A stretch of DNA of 64,000 bases. Origin: Draconibacterium aestuarii (lineage in GTDB: Bacteria; Bacteroidota; Bacteroidia; Bacteroidales; Prolixibacteraceae). The stretch covers positions 124,001 through 188,000 of the forward strand of contig JAPOHD010000013.1 of NCBI GenBank assembly GCA_026671195.1, given 5' to 3'. The position numbers and the translations under genes were made by a program. How positions within the stretch are numbered: position 1 is the first letter of the stretch; every line of letters begins with the position of its first letter. A model generated the notes under the pieces. That model did not search any database, had not been told where the DNA came from, and saw nothing but the letters and a program-made list of their open reading frames with translations. Below, one piece after another: positions 40,234 through 49,905 of the stretch.

Positions 40234-42363
40234 TTATTTCACTCCTTTTAACGATAGTTGAATTCTTTTACGTGGAATGTCGACTTCTTTTATGCGCACT
40301 TTAATGTGCTCGTGCAGTTTTACAATTTCATTTGGATCGGAGATAAAACGGTCGGCCATTTCAGAAACATGGATTAATCCTGATTCTTTAATACCAATGT
40401 CAACAAATGCTCCGAATTTTGTAATGTTATTTACAATACCCGGAAGTACCATACCAACATTTAAATCGTTGATGGAGAAAATACCATCGGCAAATTCAAA
40501 GACTTTAATTGGCTTGCGAGGATCGCGACCGGGTTTTAAAAGTTCGTTTTTGATATCGTTTAAGGTTGGCAACCCAACTTCAGCACTTACATATTTTTGA
40601 AAATCTATTTTTGAAACCAACTCTTCATTTCGCACTAAATCGCTGATTTCGCATTTTAAATCCTTTGCAATTTGTTTTACAATTTTGTACGATTCAGGAT
40701 GAACCCCTGAGTTATCCAAAGGATTTTTAGCGTCTGGAATACGAAGAAATCCGGCAGCTTGTTCAAATGCTTTTGGTCCCATTCGTGGCACCTTTTTCAG
40801 TGCTTCCCGCGATTGAAACATTCCGTTTTCTTTTCTATATGTTGTAATGTTTTCTGCCAGTTGCGGACCAAGTCCCGAAATGTAGGTGAGTAAATGCTTG
40901 CTTGCTGTATTCAGGTTAACACCAACCGAGTTTACACTTAATTCAACCACCGAGTCCAAACTGTTTTTTAAATTTTTCTGATCTACATCGTGCTGATATT
41001 GCCCCACACCAATGCTTTTCGGATCGATTTTTACCAGCTCGGCCAGCGGGTCCATTAAACGTCGGCCGATTGAAACAGCACCACGCACGGTTACATCGTA
41101 CTGCGGAAATTCCTGGCGTGCCACCGAAGAGGCTGAATACACCGAGGCACCATCTTCGCTAACTACATAAATGCGTAATTCTCTGTCAAAATGAAGTTTC
41201 TTAATAAAATACTCGGTTTCGCGACTGGCTGTACCGTTCCCAATTGCAATGGCTTCAATTTGGTACATTTCAACCATCGATGTAATTTTTTTAGCCGCCA
41301 TTTTACGCTCTTCCTGTGGCTTGTGCGGGTAAATGTTTTCATTGTGAAGCAAGTTTCCCTGTTCATCCAAACACACTATTTTGCAACCTGAGCGATATCC
41401 GGGGTCGATGGCCAGTGTTCGTTTTTGCCCTAAGGGCGGAGCGAGTAAAAGCTGCTTTAAATTTTCGGCAAAAACTTTTATGGCTTCGTCGTCGGCTTTT
41501 TCTTTCGAGAGGTTGGAAAACTCAGTTTCAATTGAAGGTTGAATTAATCGTTTAAAACTGTCTTTAACGGCCAGAAAAACCTGCTCCGAACTTTGGTTGT
41601 TGCCTTTCACAAAAAAACGGTCGAGGTTTTCCAAAACACGTTCTTCATCGGGTGAAATGGAAATCCGCAAAAAACCTTCGTTTTCTCCACGGCGCATGGC
41701 CAGCAAACGATGCGAAGGACATTTTTTCAGAGGTTCGTTCCAATCGAAATAATCGCGGAATTTGGCTGCTTCCTCTTCTTTGCCTTTTACTAGTTTCGAA
41801 CTAATAACGGCACCCAATTCAAAACCACGTCTCACTATATTTCTGGCACGTTCATTTTCGCTAATCCATTCGGCAATTATATCGCGTGCTCCTGCCAAAG
41901 CTTCTTCAACACTTACAACCTCATCATTTAAAAACGAGTTGGCGCGAAATTCAGGATCGCGTTCCATTTGTTTCATAATAATTTTTGCGAGTGGTTCCAA
42001 TCCCTTTTCCCGGGCAATGGTTGCTTTTGTCCTTCGTTTGGGTTTGTAGGGCAGGTAAATATCCTCAAGTTCAACGGCATCAAAACAGTTTTCAATTCTC
42101 GATTTTAATTCAGGAGTTAATTTATCCTGTTCGCCGATGGTTTTCAAAATGGTTTCCTTGCGCTTTTCCAACTCAATAAATTTATCATTCTGTTCTTTTA
42201 CCTGTTGAATTTGCATTTCGTCCAGACTTCCGGTACGCTCTTTTCGGTAACGCGAAATAAATGGGATTGTGGCTCCTTCATTTAAAAGTTGAATGGTGTT
42301 TGAAACCTGAATTGTTTTAATGCCAAGGTTTTGGGCGATTATTTCGATTGTTTTGTTTTGCAT
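40234..42363 (-). CDS. tex: Tex, S1-domain RNA-binding transcription accessory protein
   Basis: 709 residues from MQNKTIEIIAQNLGIKT at 42363, set by a promoter box 23 bases upstream; a longer frame of 27 codons exists but is unlikely. Conserved Tex parts: GATIPFISRYRKERTGSLDE near the start, YxKPKRRTKATIAREKGLEPLA, DPGYRSGCKIVCLD (YqgF-like domain), and the HhH segment (NLNTASKHLLTYISGLGPQLAENI). It ends with an S1 domain (LNVGMVLPGIVNNITKFGAFVDIGIKESGLIHVSEM). It binds nucleic acids and affects transcription. Confidence 0.92.
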   Translation of the reverse strand: MQNKTIEIIAQNLGIKTIQVSNTIQLLNEGATIPFISRYRKERTGSLDEMQIQQVKEQNDKFIELEKRKETILKTIGEQDKLTPELKSRIENCFDAVELEDIYLPYKPKRRTKATIAREKGLEPLAKIIMKQMERDPEFRANSFLNDEVVSVEEALAGARDIIAEWISENERARNIVRRGFELGAVISSKLVKGKEEEAAKFRDYFDWNEPLKKCPSHRLLAMRRGENEGFLRISISPDEERVLENLDRFFVKGNNQSSEQVFLAVKDSFKRLIQPSIETEFSNLSKEKADDEAIKVFAENLKQLLLAPPLGQKRTLAIDPGYRSGCKIVCLDEQGNLLHNENIYPHKPQEERKMAAKKITSMVEMYQIEAIAIGNGTASRETEYFIKKLHFDRELRIYVVSEDGASVYSASSVARQEFPQYDVTVRGAVSIGRRLMDPLAELVKIDPKSIGVGQYQHDVDQKNLKNSLDSVVELSVNSVGVNLNTASKHLLTYISGLGPQLAENITTYRKENGMFQSREALKKVPRMGPKAFEQAAGFLRIPDAKNPLDNSGVHPESYKIVKQIAKDLKCEISDLVRNEELVSKIDFQKYVSAEVGLPTLNDIKNELLKPGRDPRKPIKVFEFADGIFSINDLNVGMVLPGIVNNITKFGAFVDIGIKESGLIHVSEMADRFISDPNEIVKLHEHIKVRIKEVDIPRKRIQLSLKGVK

Positions 42364-42385
42364 TGTTTTTGTTTTTACAGGAATG

Positions 42386-42393
42386 CAAAGGTA
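42386..42393 (-). promoter_or_regulatory. Bacteroidota-type -7 box before tex
   Basis: TACCTTTG on the minus strand (TAnnTTTG) followed by CA, 22 bases before the ATG at 42363. It supports the shorter start of tex. Confidence 0.6.
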
Positions 42394-42455
42394 GGAAAAG
42401 ATGCTTAGAGTTAAGAGTTCAGAGTTTGAAGCTTCAAATTTCAATTAAGCTCAAA

Positions 42456-42482
42456 GCTGTCATCTTACGAAGCTATGACAGC
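42456..42482. other. Hairpin between tex and the outer-membrane gene
   Basis: GCTGTCAT and ATGACAGC pair perfectly (8 bp, 11-base loop). No T run. It lies upstream of tex and downstream of the porin-like gene, both minus. Possible terminator or remnant repeat. Confidence 0.4.
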
Positions 42483-42534
42483 CTTCGCAATACGGAACCG
42501 TTCTCTTCGAGAATATGGATTTTTACATCAGCAG

Positions 42535-43197
42535 TTAAAAACTCAGTCCAATTGTGAAGTTCAAACAAGGAAGAGGTGATTTGTCTCCATCATTATCTGC
42601 ATTACCCAGATACTCTCCCGGGTAATCATCGCTTTCCAGTTTCGGACTAACTGTATCAAACTCAAACCCAAGTATCAGTACTCCGTATCGTACGTTTAAA
42701 CCGGTTGAAAAACCCACTGAGGTATAACCAGTGTAATAATCATCTGCATCACCAATTTCATCTTCGTACATTACTGCGCCGGCCGCCCATGCAAAATCGG
42801 CCTTGGCATAAATATCAAATTCCAATTTATCAATTGGGCTGTAAGTAAACGATGGCCCAACTTTTGAACCAACCCGCACATGTGCCAAATTGTAGTTGTA
42901 ATTTGAATTTCCGGTCGAAAAATTGTTGTAGTTTACATACAGGTAATCTACATTTATTCCAAAAGCCATGTTGTCGGCTTTAAGAATGCTATTGACCATA
43001 AAAATGTTTCCCAGTTCAAACGAAGCACCAGTCCTGTGATTCAAACCTTCATCATCCCATTGGTTTTTTGTCATTCCAAATTGCGACCAGGTGGGAAGAG
43101 AATAACCAAACCGGAAGTAGAATTGATTGTCGAGTTGTTGCCCGAAAGAGATAAATACACCGAGGAGTAAAGCAAGCAGAATAAGTAATTTTTTCAT
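42535..43197 (-). CDS. Outer-membrane beta-barrel protein
   Basis: 220 residues with a signal peptide (MKKLLILLALLLGVFISFGQ). Alternating hydrophobic/aromatic strands (FYFRFGYSLPTWSQF, VDYLYVNYNNFSTG, VGSKVGPSFTYSPIDKLEFDIYAKADFAW) and a C-terminal strand ending in Phe (CLNFTIGLSF) fit an eight- to ten-stranded barrel. No specific family; role unknown. It has no obvious partner; tex follows on the same strand after 170 bases. Confidence 0.65.
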   Translation of the reverse strand: MKKLLILLALLLGVFISFGQQLDNQFYFRFGYSLPTWSQFGMTKNQWDDEGLNHRTGASFELGNIFMVNSILKADNMAFGINVDYLYVNYNNFSTGNSNYNYNLAHVRVGSKVGPSFTYSPIDKLEFDIYAKADFAWAAGAVMYEDEIGDADDYYTGYTSVGFSTGLNVRYGVLILGFEFDTVSPKLESDDYPGEYLGNADNDGDKSPLPCLNFTIGLSF

Positions 43198-43414
43198 AAT
43201 TCATAGGTATTTAATTTGTATTCAATTACTCAGGTGTTTATGTTACAAGTTACGTTGTTCTCATTAACATTGAAATTTTTTATGACATACTTATTTTAGT
43301 CCTTCATTCTTGTTATAATGAGATTGCAATAGTGAAAGAAGCGTTCTTTCTAATATTATGCAGAGAAAGAATCGTTCTGTTGTTTTCCGTCTTCGGTCTT
43401 CCGACTTTTTTTTC

Positions 43415-43422
43415 TATTTTTG
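43415..43422 (+). promoter_or_regulatory. Bacteroidota-type -7 box before ffh
   Basis: TATTTTTG followed by CA, 28 bases before ATG 43451; this places the true start of ffh at 43451 rather than at the upstream ATG 43358, which lies before the promoter. Confidence 0.6.
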
Positions 43423-43450
43423 CACCTCATTTTCAAAAGAAGTAAAACGC

Positions 43451-44791
43451 ATGTTTGAGAATTTAAGCGAAAGGTTGGATAAGTCCTTTAAGTTACTGAA
43501 AGGACAGGGGAAAATTACCGAGATAAATGTGGCGGAAACGCTAAAAGATATTCGTCGTGCGCTGTTGGATGCCGACGTCAACTTTAAGATTGCCAAAAAA
43601 TTTACCGATGATGTTAAAGAAAAGGCACTTGGGCAAGAGGTTTTAACTGCGGTTAAACCGGGCCAGTTGATGGTTAAAATCGTAAAAGACGAGCTGGCCA
43701 TGTTGATGGGCGGAACTTTTGCCGACATACAACTGGAAAGCAAACCGGCTGTAATTCTGATGTCAGGATTGCAGGGGTCGGGTAAAACTACCTTTACCGG
43801 GAAGCTTGGAAACATGCTTAAAACCAAAAAAGGTAAAAATCCACTTTTGGTAGCCGGCGACGTTTATCGTCCGGCGGCAATCGATCAGTTGAAAGTTTTG
43901 GGTGAGCAAATCGGAATTCCTGTTTATACCGAAGAAGGGAACATGGATCCGGTGAAAATCGCAAAAGCTGCAATTAAACTGGCAAAAGAAAAAGGGCACG
44001 ATGTAGTAATTGTGGATACTGCCGGTCGTTTGGCGGTAGATGAGCAGATGATGAACGAAATTTCTGCCATTAAAAAAGCTATCGATCCCGATGAAATTCT
44101 TTTTGTGGTTGACTCAATGACGGGGCAGGATGCAGTAAACACCGCTAAAGAATTTAACGATCGTTTGGACTTTGATGGGGTAGTTCTTACCAAACTCGAT
44201 GGTGATACACGTGGTGGTGCAGCACTTTCAATTCGTTCGGTGGTTGAAAAACCAATTAAGTTTGTTGGTACCGGCGAAAAAGTAGATGCTCTTGATGTTT
44301 TCCATCCAGACAGGATGGCCGACCGTATTTTGGGAATGGGTGATATTGTTTCGCTGGTAGAAAAAGCCCAGGAACAATTCGACGAAGAAGAGGCCAGAAA
44401 ACTACAAGACAAGCTTGCAAAAAATACATTCAATTTTAACGATTTCCTGAAACAGATTAACCAAATCAAGAAAATGGGTAATCTGAAAGATGTGGTTGGA
44501 ATGATTCCGGGAATGGGGAAAGCCATGAAAGGAATGGAAATTGAAGACGATGCATTTAAACACATCGAAGCCATTATTTTTTCAATGACAGCCGAAGAGC
44601 GCGAAAATCCTTCAGTTATAAATGGTGGCCGTCGTAAACGTATTGCTAATGGTTCAGGAACAAATATTCAGGAAGTAAATCGTTTGTTAAAACAGTTTAC
44701 TGAAACCCGCAAAATGATGAAAATGGTTTCGCAGGGTAAAAATGTTCAGCGAATGATGGCAGGTATGCAACGCCAGGGACGAAAATTTTAA
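43451..44791 (+). CDS. ffh: Signal recognition particle protein Ffh
   Basis: 446 residues from [16 protein letters not shown] domain with GTPase motifs: [15 protein letters not shown] (G1), [14 protein letters not shown] (G3), [14 protein letters not shown] (G4), and the M domain ([15 protein letters not shown] ... MIPGMG ... [27 protein letters not shown]), Met-rich and basic at the C-terminus. It forms SRP with 4.5S RNA for co-translational membrane targeting. Preceded by a clear promoter, followed by a terminator, so transcribed alone. Confidence 0.97.
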   Translation: MFENLSERLDKSFKLLKGQGKITEINVAETLKDIRRALLDADVNFKIAKKFTDDVKEKALGQEVLTAVKPGQLMVKIVKDELAMLMGGTFADIQLESKPAVILMSGLQGSGKTTFTGKLGNMLKTKKGKNPLLVAGDVYRPAAIDQLKVLGEQIGIPVYTEEGNMDPVKIAKAAIKLAKEKGHDVVIVDTAGRLAVDEQMMNEISAIKKAIDPDEILFVVDSMTGQDAVNTAKEFNDRLDFDGVVLTKLDGDTRGGAALSIRSVVEKPIKFVGTGEKVDALDVFHPDRMADRILGMGDIVSLVEKAQEQFDEEEARKLQDKLAKNTFNFNDFLKQINQIKKMGNLKDVVGMIPGMGKAMKGMEIEDDAFKHIEAIIFSMTAEERENPSVINGGRRKRIANGSGTNIQEVNRLLKQFTETRKMMKMVSQGKNVQRMMAGMQRQGRKF

Positions 44792-44803
44792 GGGAAGTTT
44801 CGC

Positions 44804-44847
44804 AAGAACGAAGGTTTTAGTTAAACAATTGTCGTTCTTCTTTTTTA
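44804..44847 (+). terminator. Terminator of ffh
   Basis: AAGAACGA and TCGTTCTT pair over eight bases around a 20-base loop, then C and six T. Confidence 0.6.
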
Positions 44848-44886
44848 TTGACAATAAATAATTAGACCAAAGAAAATATACTAATA

Positions 44887-45762
44887 ATGGAGTTAATCGA
44901 CGGAAAAAAAATAGCTGCTGAAATTAAGCAGGAAATAGCCGAAGAGGTAAAGCAGATACTGGCAAAAGGTGGAAAGCAACCCCATTTGGCTGCCATTCTG
45001 GTTGGACACGACGGGGGGAGTGAAACCTATGTTGCTTACAAAATTAAAGATTGCGAAGCGGTTGGTTTTAAATCGTCATTGATTCGTTATGAAGATGATG
45101 TTACTGAAAAAGAACTTTTGGCAAAAGTTGAAGAACTAAACAACGATGATGATCTGGATGGATTTATTGTTCAGCTTCCATTGCCAAAACACATTTCAGA
45201 AGAAAAAATAATTGAAGCCATTGATCCGAAAAAGGATGTTGATGGATTTCACCCTATTAATGTGGGTCGAATGGTAATTGGAATGCCATCGTTTGTTTCA
45301 GCAACTCCATACGGAATTGTTGAACTGATTAAACGATACAACATTGAGACGAGCGGTAAAAACTGTGTTGTTTTAGGGCGTAGTAATATTGTAGGTCGCC
45401 CAATGAGTGTGTTAATGTCGCAAAAGGCGATTAATGCCACGGTAACAGTTGCTCACAGCCGTACCGAAAACCTGAAAGAGGTTTGTGCAAATGCCGATAT
45501 TCTGATTGTTGCCATGGGATTTCCCGAGTTTATTAAAGCTGATATGGTGAAAGAAGGTGCCGTTGTTATTGATGTAGGTACAACGCGGGTAAAATCAGAT
45601 CAAACAAAATCGGGCTTTAAATTAAAAGGCGATGTGAAATTTGATGAGGTAGCTCCAAAATGTTCTTATATTACGCCTGTCCCGGGCGGAGTTGGACCAA
45701 TGACTCGTACATCGTTGTTATTGAATACCTTGCTTTCTGCTAAAAAGGAAATATATAAATAG
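44887..45762 (+). CDS. folD: Methylenetetrahydrofolate dehydrogenase/cyclohydrolase FolD
   Basis: 291 residues. Catalytic Lys in [15 protein letters not shown] (Y-x-x-x-K), QLPLPKH (the signature QLPLP), [16 protein letters not shown], and the cofactor loop [16 protein letters not shown]; end with [17 protein letters not shown]. It interconverts 5,10-methylene-THF, 5,10-methenyl-THF and 10-formyl-THF in the cytoplasm. Single-gene unit with its own terminator. Confidence 0.97.
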   Translation: MELIDGKKIAAEIKQEIAEEVKQILAKGGKQPHLAAILVGHDGGSETYVAYKIKDCEAVGFKSSLIRYEDDVTEKELLAKVEELNNDDDLDGFIVQLPLPKHISEEKIIEAIDPKKDVDGFHPINVGRMVIGMPSFVSATPYGIVELIKRYNIETSGKNCVVLGRSNIVGRPMSVLMSQKAINATVTVAHSRTENLKEVCANADILIVAMGFPEFIKADMVKEGAVVIDVGTTRVKSDQTKSGFKLKGDVKFDEVAPKCSYITPVPGGVGPMTRTSLLLNTLLSAKKEIYK

Positions 45763-45785
45763 AAATAACGATATTTTAAGGAAAA

Positions 45786-45818
45786 GGGAGACCATTGGCA
45801 AAATGGTCTCCCTTTTTT
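45786..45818 (+). terminator. Terminator of folD
   Basis: A perfect 11-bp stem GGGAGACCATT/AATGGTCTCCC, loop of five, followed by six T. Confidence 0.85.
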
Positions 45819-45892
45819 ATTGGGTGAATGGCGTTTCGTAGAATGAGTTTAAATTACCTGAATTGCGAAGGAATCTTTCAGCTTGTTGACCA

Positions 45893-45927
45893 TTTGTCAG
45901 AATTTCTAAATTATTTTTCTATTTTTG
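45893..45927 (+). promoter_or_regulatory. Promoter of the DUF3276 gene
   Basis: TTTG at 45893-45896 and TATTTTTG at 45920-45927 (spacer 23, a little longer than usual). The ATG follows 35 bases after the -7 box. Confidence 0.5.
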
Positions 45928-45962
45928 AATCTAAACTAACTCAATAATAAAAATATATTCGA

Positions 45963-46352
45963 ATGGAAAGTGCTGAAAGTAAGGAGGGGATTAAACAAAT
46001 TGATAGCAAATTCAAACAGGAGATTCATTCAAAAGTGGTCCGTGCCGGAAAAAGAACTTATTTTTTTGATGTGAAAAGCACTCGCAACGACGAGTATTAT
46101 CTGACCATTACTGAAAGCAAAAAACGTTATGGCGATAATGGCAAATTCGGGTACGAAAAACATAAGATTTTTTTATACAAAGAAGACTTCGAAAAATTTA
46201 TTGATAGTTTGAAGGATGTGGTGGATTACATTTACGAAAAACAACCGGAAGAAATAGTTCCTGAGGTTGCTGAAAAAGAGGTAACTGAAGAAGTTGTTGA
46301 AGAATCGGAACCTGTAAAAGATTACACCAGCGTTGAATTTGAGGATATTTAG
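45963..46352 (+). CDS. DUF3276 / PUR-alpha-like nucleic-acid-binding protein
   Basis: 129 residues. The core SKVVRAGKRTYFFDVKSTRNDEYYLTITESKKR ... YEKHKIFLYKEDFEKFIDSLKDVVDYI is the PUR-type beta-beta-beta-beta-alpha fold of DUF3276, characteristic of Bacteroidota and spirochaetes; it binds single-stranded DNA/RNA. The C-terminal 40 residues are acidic (EIVPEVAEKEVTEEVVEE) and probably unstructured. Typical length for the family is 110-130. Function in the cell is not settled. Confidence 0.85.
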   Translation: MESAESKEGIKQIDSKFKQEIHSKVVRAGKRTYFFDVKSTRNDEYYLTITESKKRYGDNGKFGYEKHKIFLYKEDFEKFIDSLKDVVDYIYEKQPEEIVPEVAEKEVTEEVVEESEPVKDYTSVEFEDI

Positions 46353-46435
46353 TTTTTAAGCACAGGGAGATACTTATGCTTGTGTATGGTACTCCCAAAA
46401 GTTTTGAAAACTTTGTCTGCAAATGACAGTTATTC

Positions 46436-48316
46436 TTATTCAAGTTCACTTAATTCCAGCCAGCGAAACTCTTTCTCGTCGAGAAGAGTTTTTATTTTGT
46501 CTAATTCCAGCGATTTTTCGTACAATTCGTCGTGTGGCAGAGTACCGGCATTCATTAAATTTTCCAGTTCTGTTTTTTTCCTTTCCAGTTCAGGGATTTC
46601 TTTTTCCAGCTCGTCGAACTCACGCTGTTCTTTGTACGATAGTTTCTTTTTTATTTGCTGAACAGGTTTTTCAACTTTTGCCTCCATCTTAGCTTCCGCC
46701 TTAATTTTAGCCTCGGTCCTGGCTTTAATCTGTTCCTCCTCCTCAACCTTATTGCGGTACACGGTATAATTTCCCGGGAAATCAGTAACCTTGCCATCGC
46801 CTTCAAAAACAAAGAGGTGATCTACAATTTTATCCATAAAAAAGCGGTCGTGCGAAACCACAATTACACATCCTGCGAACGATTTTAAATATTCTTCCAG
46901 AACATTTAAAGTCATTATATCTAAATCATTTGTTGGCTCATCCAGTATCAGGAAGTTTGGATTTTGCATTAAAACGGTGCAGAGGTATAAACGACGTTGC
47001 TCGCCACCACTAAGTTTCTCAATAAAATTGTATTGTGTTTCGGGCGGAAAGAGAAAACGCGTGAGCATTTGTGTAGCACTCATTTTTGTGCCATCCTCAA
47101 AATGAATGTATTCTGCAATTTTTTGTACCGCTTCAATTACTTTTTCTTTGGGATCAAAAGTAATTCCTTCCTGCCGGTAATACCCGAATTTGATGGTCTG
47201 TCCAATATCTATAATGCCCGAATCAGGTGTCAGCGTTCCGGTAATCAGGTTCAGAAAGGTTGATTTCCCCGTTCCGTTTTTACCCACAATTCCAACTTTT
47301 TCAAAACGTTGGAATTTATACGAGAAATCTTCAATAAGATTCACCCCCGGAAAAGATTTTGATATGTGTTCAAACTCTACTATTTTTTTTCCCAGACGTG
47401 CTGATTTTACATTCATTTCAACCAGGTTGGTATTCAGGTTTTGCGAAGCTTTATCTTTTAAGTCCTGAAATGAATCTACACGGTATTTGGCTTTATGGCT
47501 GCGTGCTTTAGGCATACGGCGCATCCATTCAATTTCTGTTCGCAACAGGTTTTTAGCTTTGCTAACTGTCGCTTGTTGCATTTGAATCCGCTCGTCACGC
47601 TTTTCAAGAAAATACGAGTAATTGCCCAGGTAGCGGTAAATTTGGTTATCCTCCATTTCAATAATCTCGTTGCACACGCGATCAAGAAAATAGCGGTCGT
47701 GGGTTACCATTAAAAGTGTCGATTTTGTTTTTTCGAGGTAGGCCTCCAGCCACTCAATCATTTCCAGGTCGAGGTGGTTGGTGGGCTCGTCTAAAATCAG
47801 CAGATCGGGTTGGTTGATTAACACTTTTGCCAGTGCCAAACGTTTTTGCTGTCCACCGGAAAGTTCTGCCACTTTCTGATCGAGGAAATTAATTTTTAAC
47901 TGCGATAAAATCTGTTTGATTTCAACTTCAATAGCCCAGGCATTTAGCTCGTCCATTTTTGCCGAAATAACTGCAATATCTTCCTGGTTGTTCTTCGCCA
48001 CCGCCAATTCGAAAGCTTTAACAGTTTTCAGCTTCTCATTATCGGTTTCAAAAATCTCTTCAATTACGGTGTGTGCCGGATTTAAATCCGGAATTTGTTC
48101 GAAATAACCAATTTCAACATCGTTGGTTAAAGTAATAATTCCGTTGTCGGGAGATTCTTTGCCAGCCAACAGATTTAGTAAAGTCGATTTTCCGGCACCA
48201 TTTTTGGCAATCAGGGCAACTTTAGCTCCTTCAAAAACAGTAAACGATATGTCTTCGAAAAGCATGAGTTCGCCCCAGCGTTTCGAAAGATTTTCAGCCT
48301 GTAAAAATGGTTTCAT
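46436..48316 (-). CDS. ABC-F family ATPase (ribosome-associated, Uup-like)
   Basis: 626 residues, two ABC domains. First: LIAKNGAGKSTLLNLLAG (Walker A, ~37), LSGGQQKRLALAKVLINQPDLLILDEPTNHLD. Second: IVGKNGTGKSTFLNLITG and LSGGEQRRLYLCTVLMQNPNFLILDEPTNDLD. A linker of about 80 residues lies between them (KRDERIQMQQATVSKAKNLL...), and a C-terminal coiled coil (EKEIPELERKKTELENLMN) is present, as in Uup. It binds the ribosome and relieves stalled or slow translation. No membrane part; not a transporter. Confidence 0.88.
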   Translation of the reverse strand: MKPFLQAENLSKRWGELMLFEDISFTVFEGAKVALIAKNGAGKSTLLNLLAGKESPDNGIITLTNDVEIGYFEQIPDLNPAHTVIEEIFETDNEKLKTVKAFELAVAKNNQEDIAVISAKMDELNAWAIEVEIKQILSQLKINFLDQKVAELSGGQQKRLALAKVLINQPDLLILDEPTNHLDLEMIEWLEAYLEKTKSTLLMVTHDRYFLDRVCNEIIEMEDNQIYRYLGNYSYFLEKRDERIQMQQATVSKAKNLLRTEIEWMRRMPKARSHKAKYRVDSFQDLKDKASQNLNTNLVEMNVKSARLGKKIVEFEHISKSFPGVNLIEDFSYKFQRFEKVGIVGKNGTGKSTFLNLITGTLTPDSGIIDIGQTIKFGYYRQEGITFDPKEKVIEAVQKIAEYIHFEDGTKMSATQMLTRFLFPPETQYNFIEKLSGGEQRRLYLCTVLMQNPNFLILDEPTNDLDIMTLNVLEEYLKSFAGCVIVVSHDRFFMDKIVDHLFVFEGDGKVTDFPGNYTVYRNKVEEEEQIKARTEAKIKAEAKMEAKVEKPVQQIKKKLSYKEQREFDELEKEIPELERKKTELENLMNAGTLPHDELYEKSLELDKIKTLLDEKEFRWLELSELE

Positions 48317-48340
48317 GAAAACATTTTAATGGATTACAGC

Positions 48341-49603
48341 CTATGAGTTGTCGGCAGCATGATTTTCTTCAGTATTATTTTCCAGCGCCAGCTTGTCCTT
48401 TTCTTCAAACATCATGTTTAAAAAAGCAGGAATATTTTGAGCAGTGCTGCTATTGGGGGAATTACTCAGCAACGCAATTCCAATTTCTTCTTCTTCGCAA
48501 AGTGCAATTTCGGCTTTGTACCCCAAAACATAACCACCGTGGTAAGCTATTTTTCGTCCTTTGTAGTTTACAATGCGCCATCCAATTGAATATTGTTTCG
48601 ACTGAATTCCGTGCCCCCAACTTCTAAAATAAGTTCGTTTTAAAGGCGATTTTACCTGGGGTGTAAAAATGGTTTGACGCGCATCTTCCGAAATTACTTT
48701 AGAATTATTATCGGTAAGAGCAACAAGAAACTGTCCAAGGTCTGAAATGCTGGCATTTATCCCGGCAGCCGGTGTGGTATTGTAGTAGCGGTCGTTTAAA
48801 CGCATTGGGCTGAAGTGATTATGACCACGGTTATAGTGTGGGTAGGCTTTGTTTTCGTTGTTCTTAAAAGCTTCAAACCCTGTTGATGCATCTTTCATTC
48901 CAAAAGGCTCAAATACCTTTTCTTCAATAACAGAGTTAAAACTCTTGTGGGTTTTTGATGCTGTAATCAGATCATAAATGCTGTAAACAACATTTTGGTA
49001 ACCATATAATTGTCCGGGAGCTGCAGTTACCTCCACCTCGTTTAAACGTTCAATAATTTTTTCGAGCGGAACGTGGTCCTCTACCATTAAATCGTATGCG
49101 TGTGGAATTAATCCGGAAGTATGACTCAACAAGTGTCGAACAGTGAGTTGCTGTGTATTTTCCAATGTTTTTAAGCGGAAATCGGGAAGGAAGTCCACAA
49201 CTTTGTCGTCGAGGTTAATAATGTGCTCGTCATCAAGAATACCGGCTAAAACACCTGTAATTGATTTTGAAACCGATGCTAAGCGGAAAACAGTATTCTT
49301 ATTTACCGGTATTTTTTCGCCGGCCTTGCGAACACCAAAACACTTAACAAGTACAATTTGCCCTTTATAAGTAACCACTGCAGCGGCACCTACTGTGCCC
49401 GATTGTTTGAGGTTTTCATCTAAAATACTATCGAACTGGCTAAGAGTATTTTTAATTTCAACAACTGGATCGTATTCCGGCTCCTCGTTTATTACTTCAA
49501 CTTTCTCCTCTTCAACAGGCAACTGTACAAACGACTTTAGCGTAAACGCAAACACTGTCATGAGCACAATAACAAGTACGAAGTAATATCTCTTCTTCAT
49601 CAT
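48341..49603 (-). CDS. Serine hydrolase, class C beta-lactamase/DD-peptidase family
   Basis: 420 residues with an N-terminal membrane anchor (YYFVLVIVLMTVFAFTLKSFV). Active-site motifs: S-x-x-K in FRLASVSKSITGVLAG, Y-x-N in LYGYQNVVYSIYD (YQN), and the H-x-G-type triad loop KIAYHGGYVLGY. It also has LTVRHLLSHTSGL of the family. It likely acts on peptidoglycan peptides or small esters in the periplasm; resistance cannot be inferred. It is 25 bases downstream of no other gene; ABC-F follows after 25 bases on the same strand. Confidence 0.8.
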   Translation of the reverse strand: MMKKRYYFVLVIVLMTVFAFTLKSFVQLPVEEEKVEVINEEPEYDPVVEIKNTLSQFDSILDENLKQSGTVGAAAVVTYKGQIVLVKCFGVRKAGEKIPVNKNTVFRLASVSKSITGVLAGILDDEHIINLDDKVVDFLPDFRLKTLENTQQLTVRHLLSHTSGLIPHAYDLMVEDHVPLEKIIERLNEVEVTAAPGQLYGYQNVVYSIYDLITASKTHKSFNSVIEEKVFEPFGMKDASTGFEAFKNNENKAYPHYNRGHNHFSPMRLNDRYYNTTPAAGINASISDLGQFLVALTDNNSKVISEDARQTIFTPQVKSPLKRTYFRSWGHGIQSKQYSIGWRIVNYKGRKIAYHGGYVLGYKAEIALCEEEEIGIALLSNSPNSSTAQNIPAFLNMMFEEKDKLALENNTEENHAADNS

Positions 49604-49905
49604 CTAAATCAATCTCCTTCTGAATTTGTCACAAAAATAAAATTAATATGATTGGTTCTCAGGTCTTAGTCGTTAATTCTTGTTTTTTTATTCACTGTAC
49701 CCGTTTAATAAACTGTTGGTGGAAAGGAAAAAAGCCGGTCAACACCGGCTTTTTTATACGTCTGTTTAATTTAATAACTTAAAACCATTTCTATGAAGGG
49801 GAGAAATGATGCTTAAGCATTGTATTCAGTATGACACTAAAAATTAAATTTTGTTACACCTTGCGCCCAAAAAAATAAATTATTTTAGGAAAAAATTTAA
49901 ATGTT
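49604..49905. other. Intergenic region with an orphan terminator
   Basis: 300 bases between divergent genes, yet it contains a strong terminator at 49728-49756. No gene seen. A short transcript from either side would end there, so an unannotated small RNA is possible. Confidence 0.5.
49728..49756. terminator. Orphan terminator between divergent genes
   Basis: GCCGGT-CAAC-ACCGGC, stem extended by A6/T6 on both sides, so efficient in both directions. No protein gene ends at it. Confidence 0.7.
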
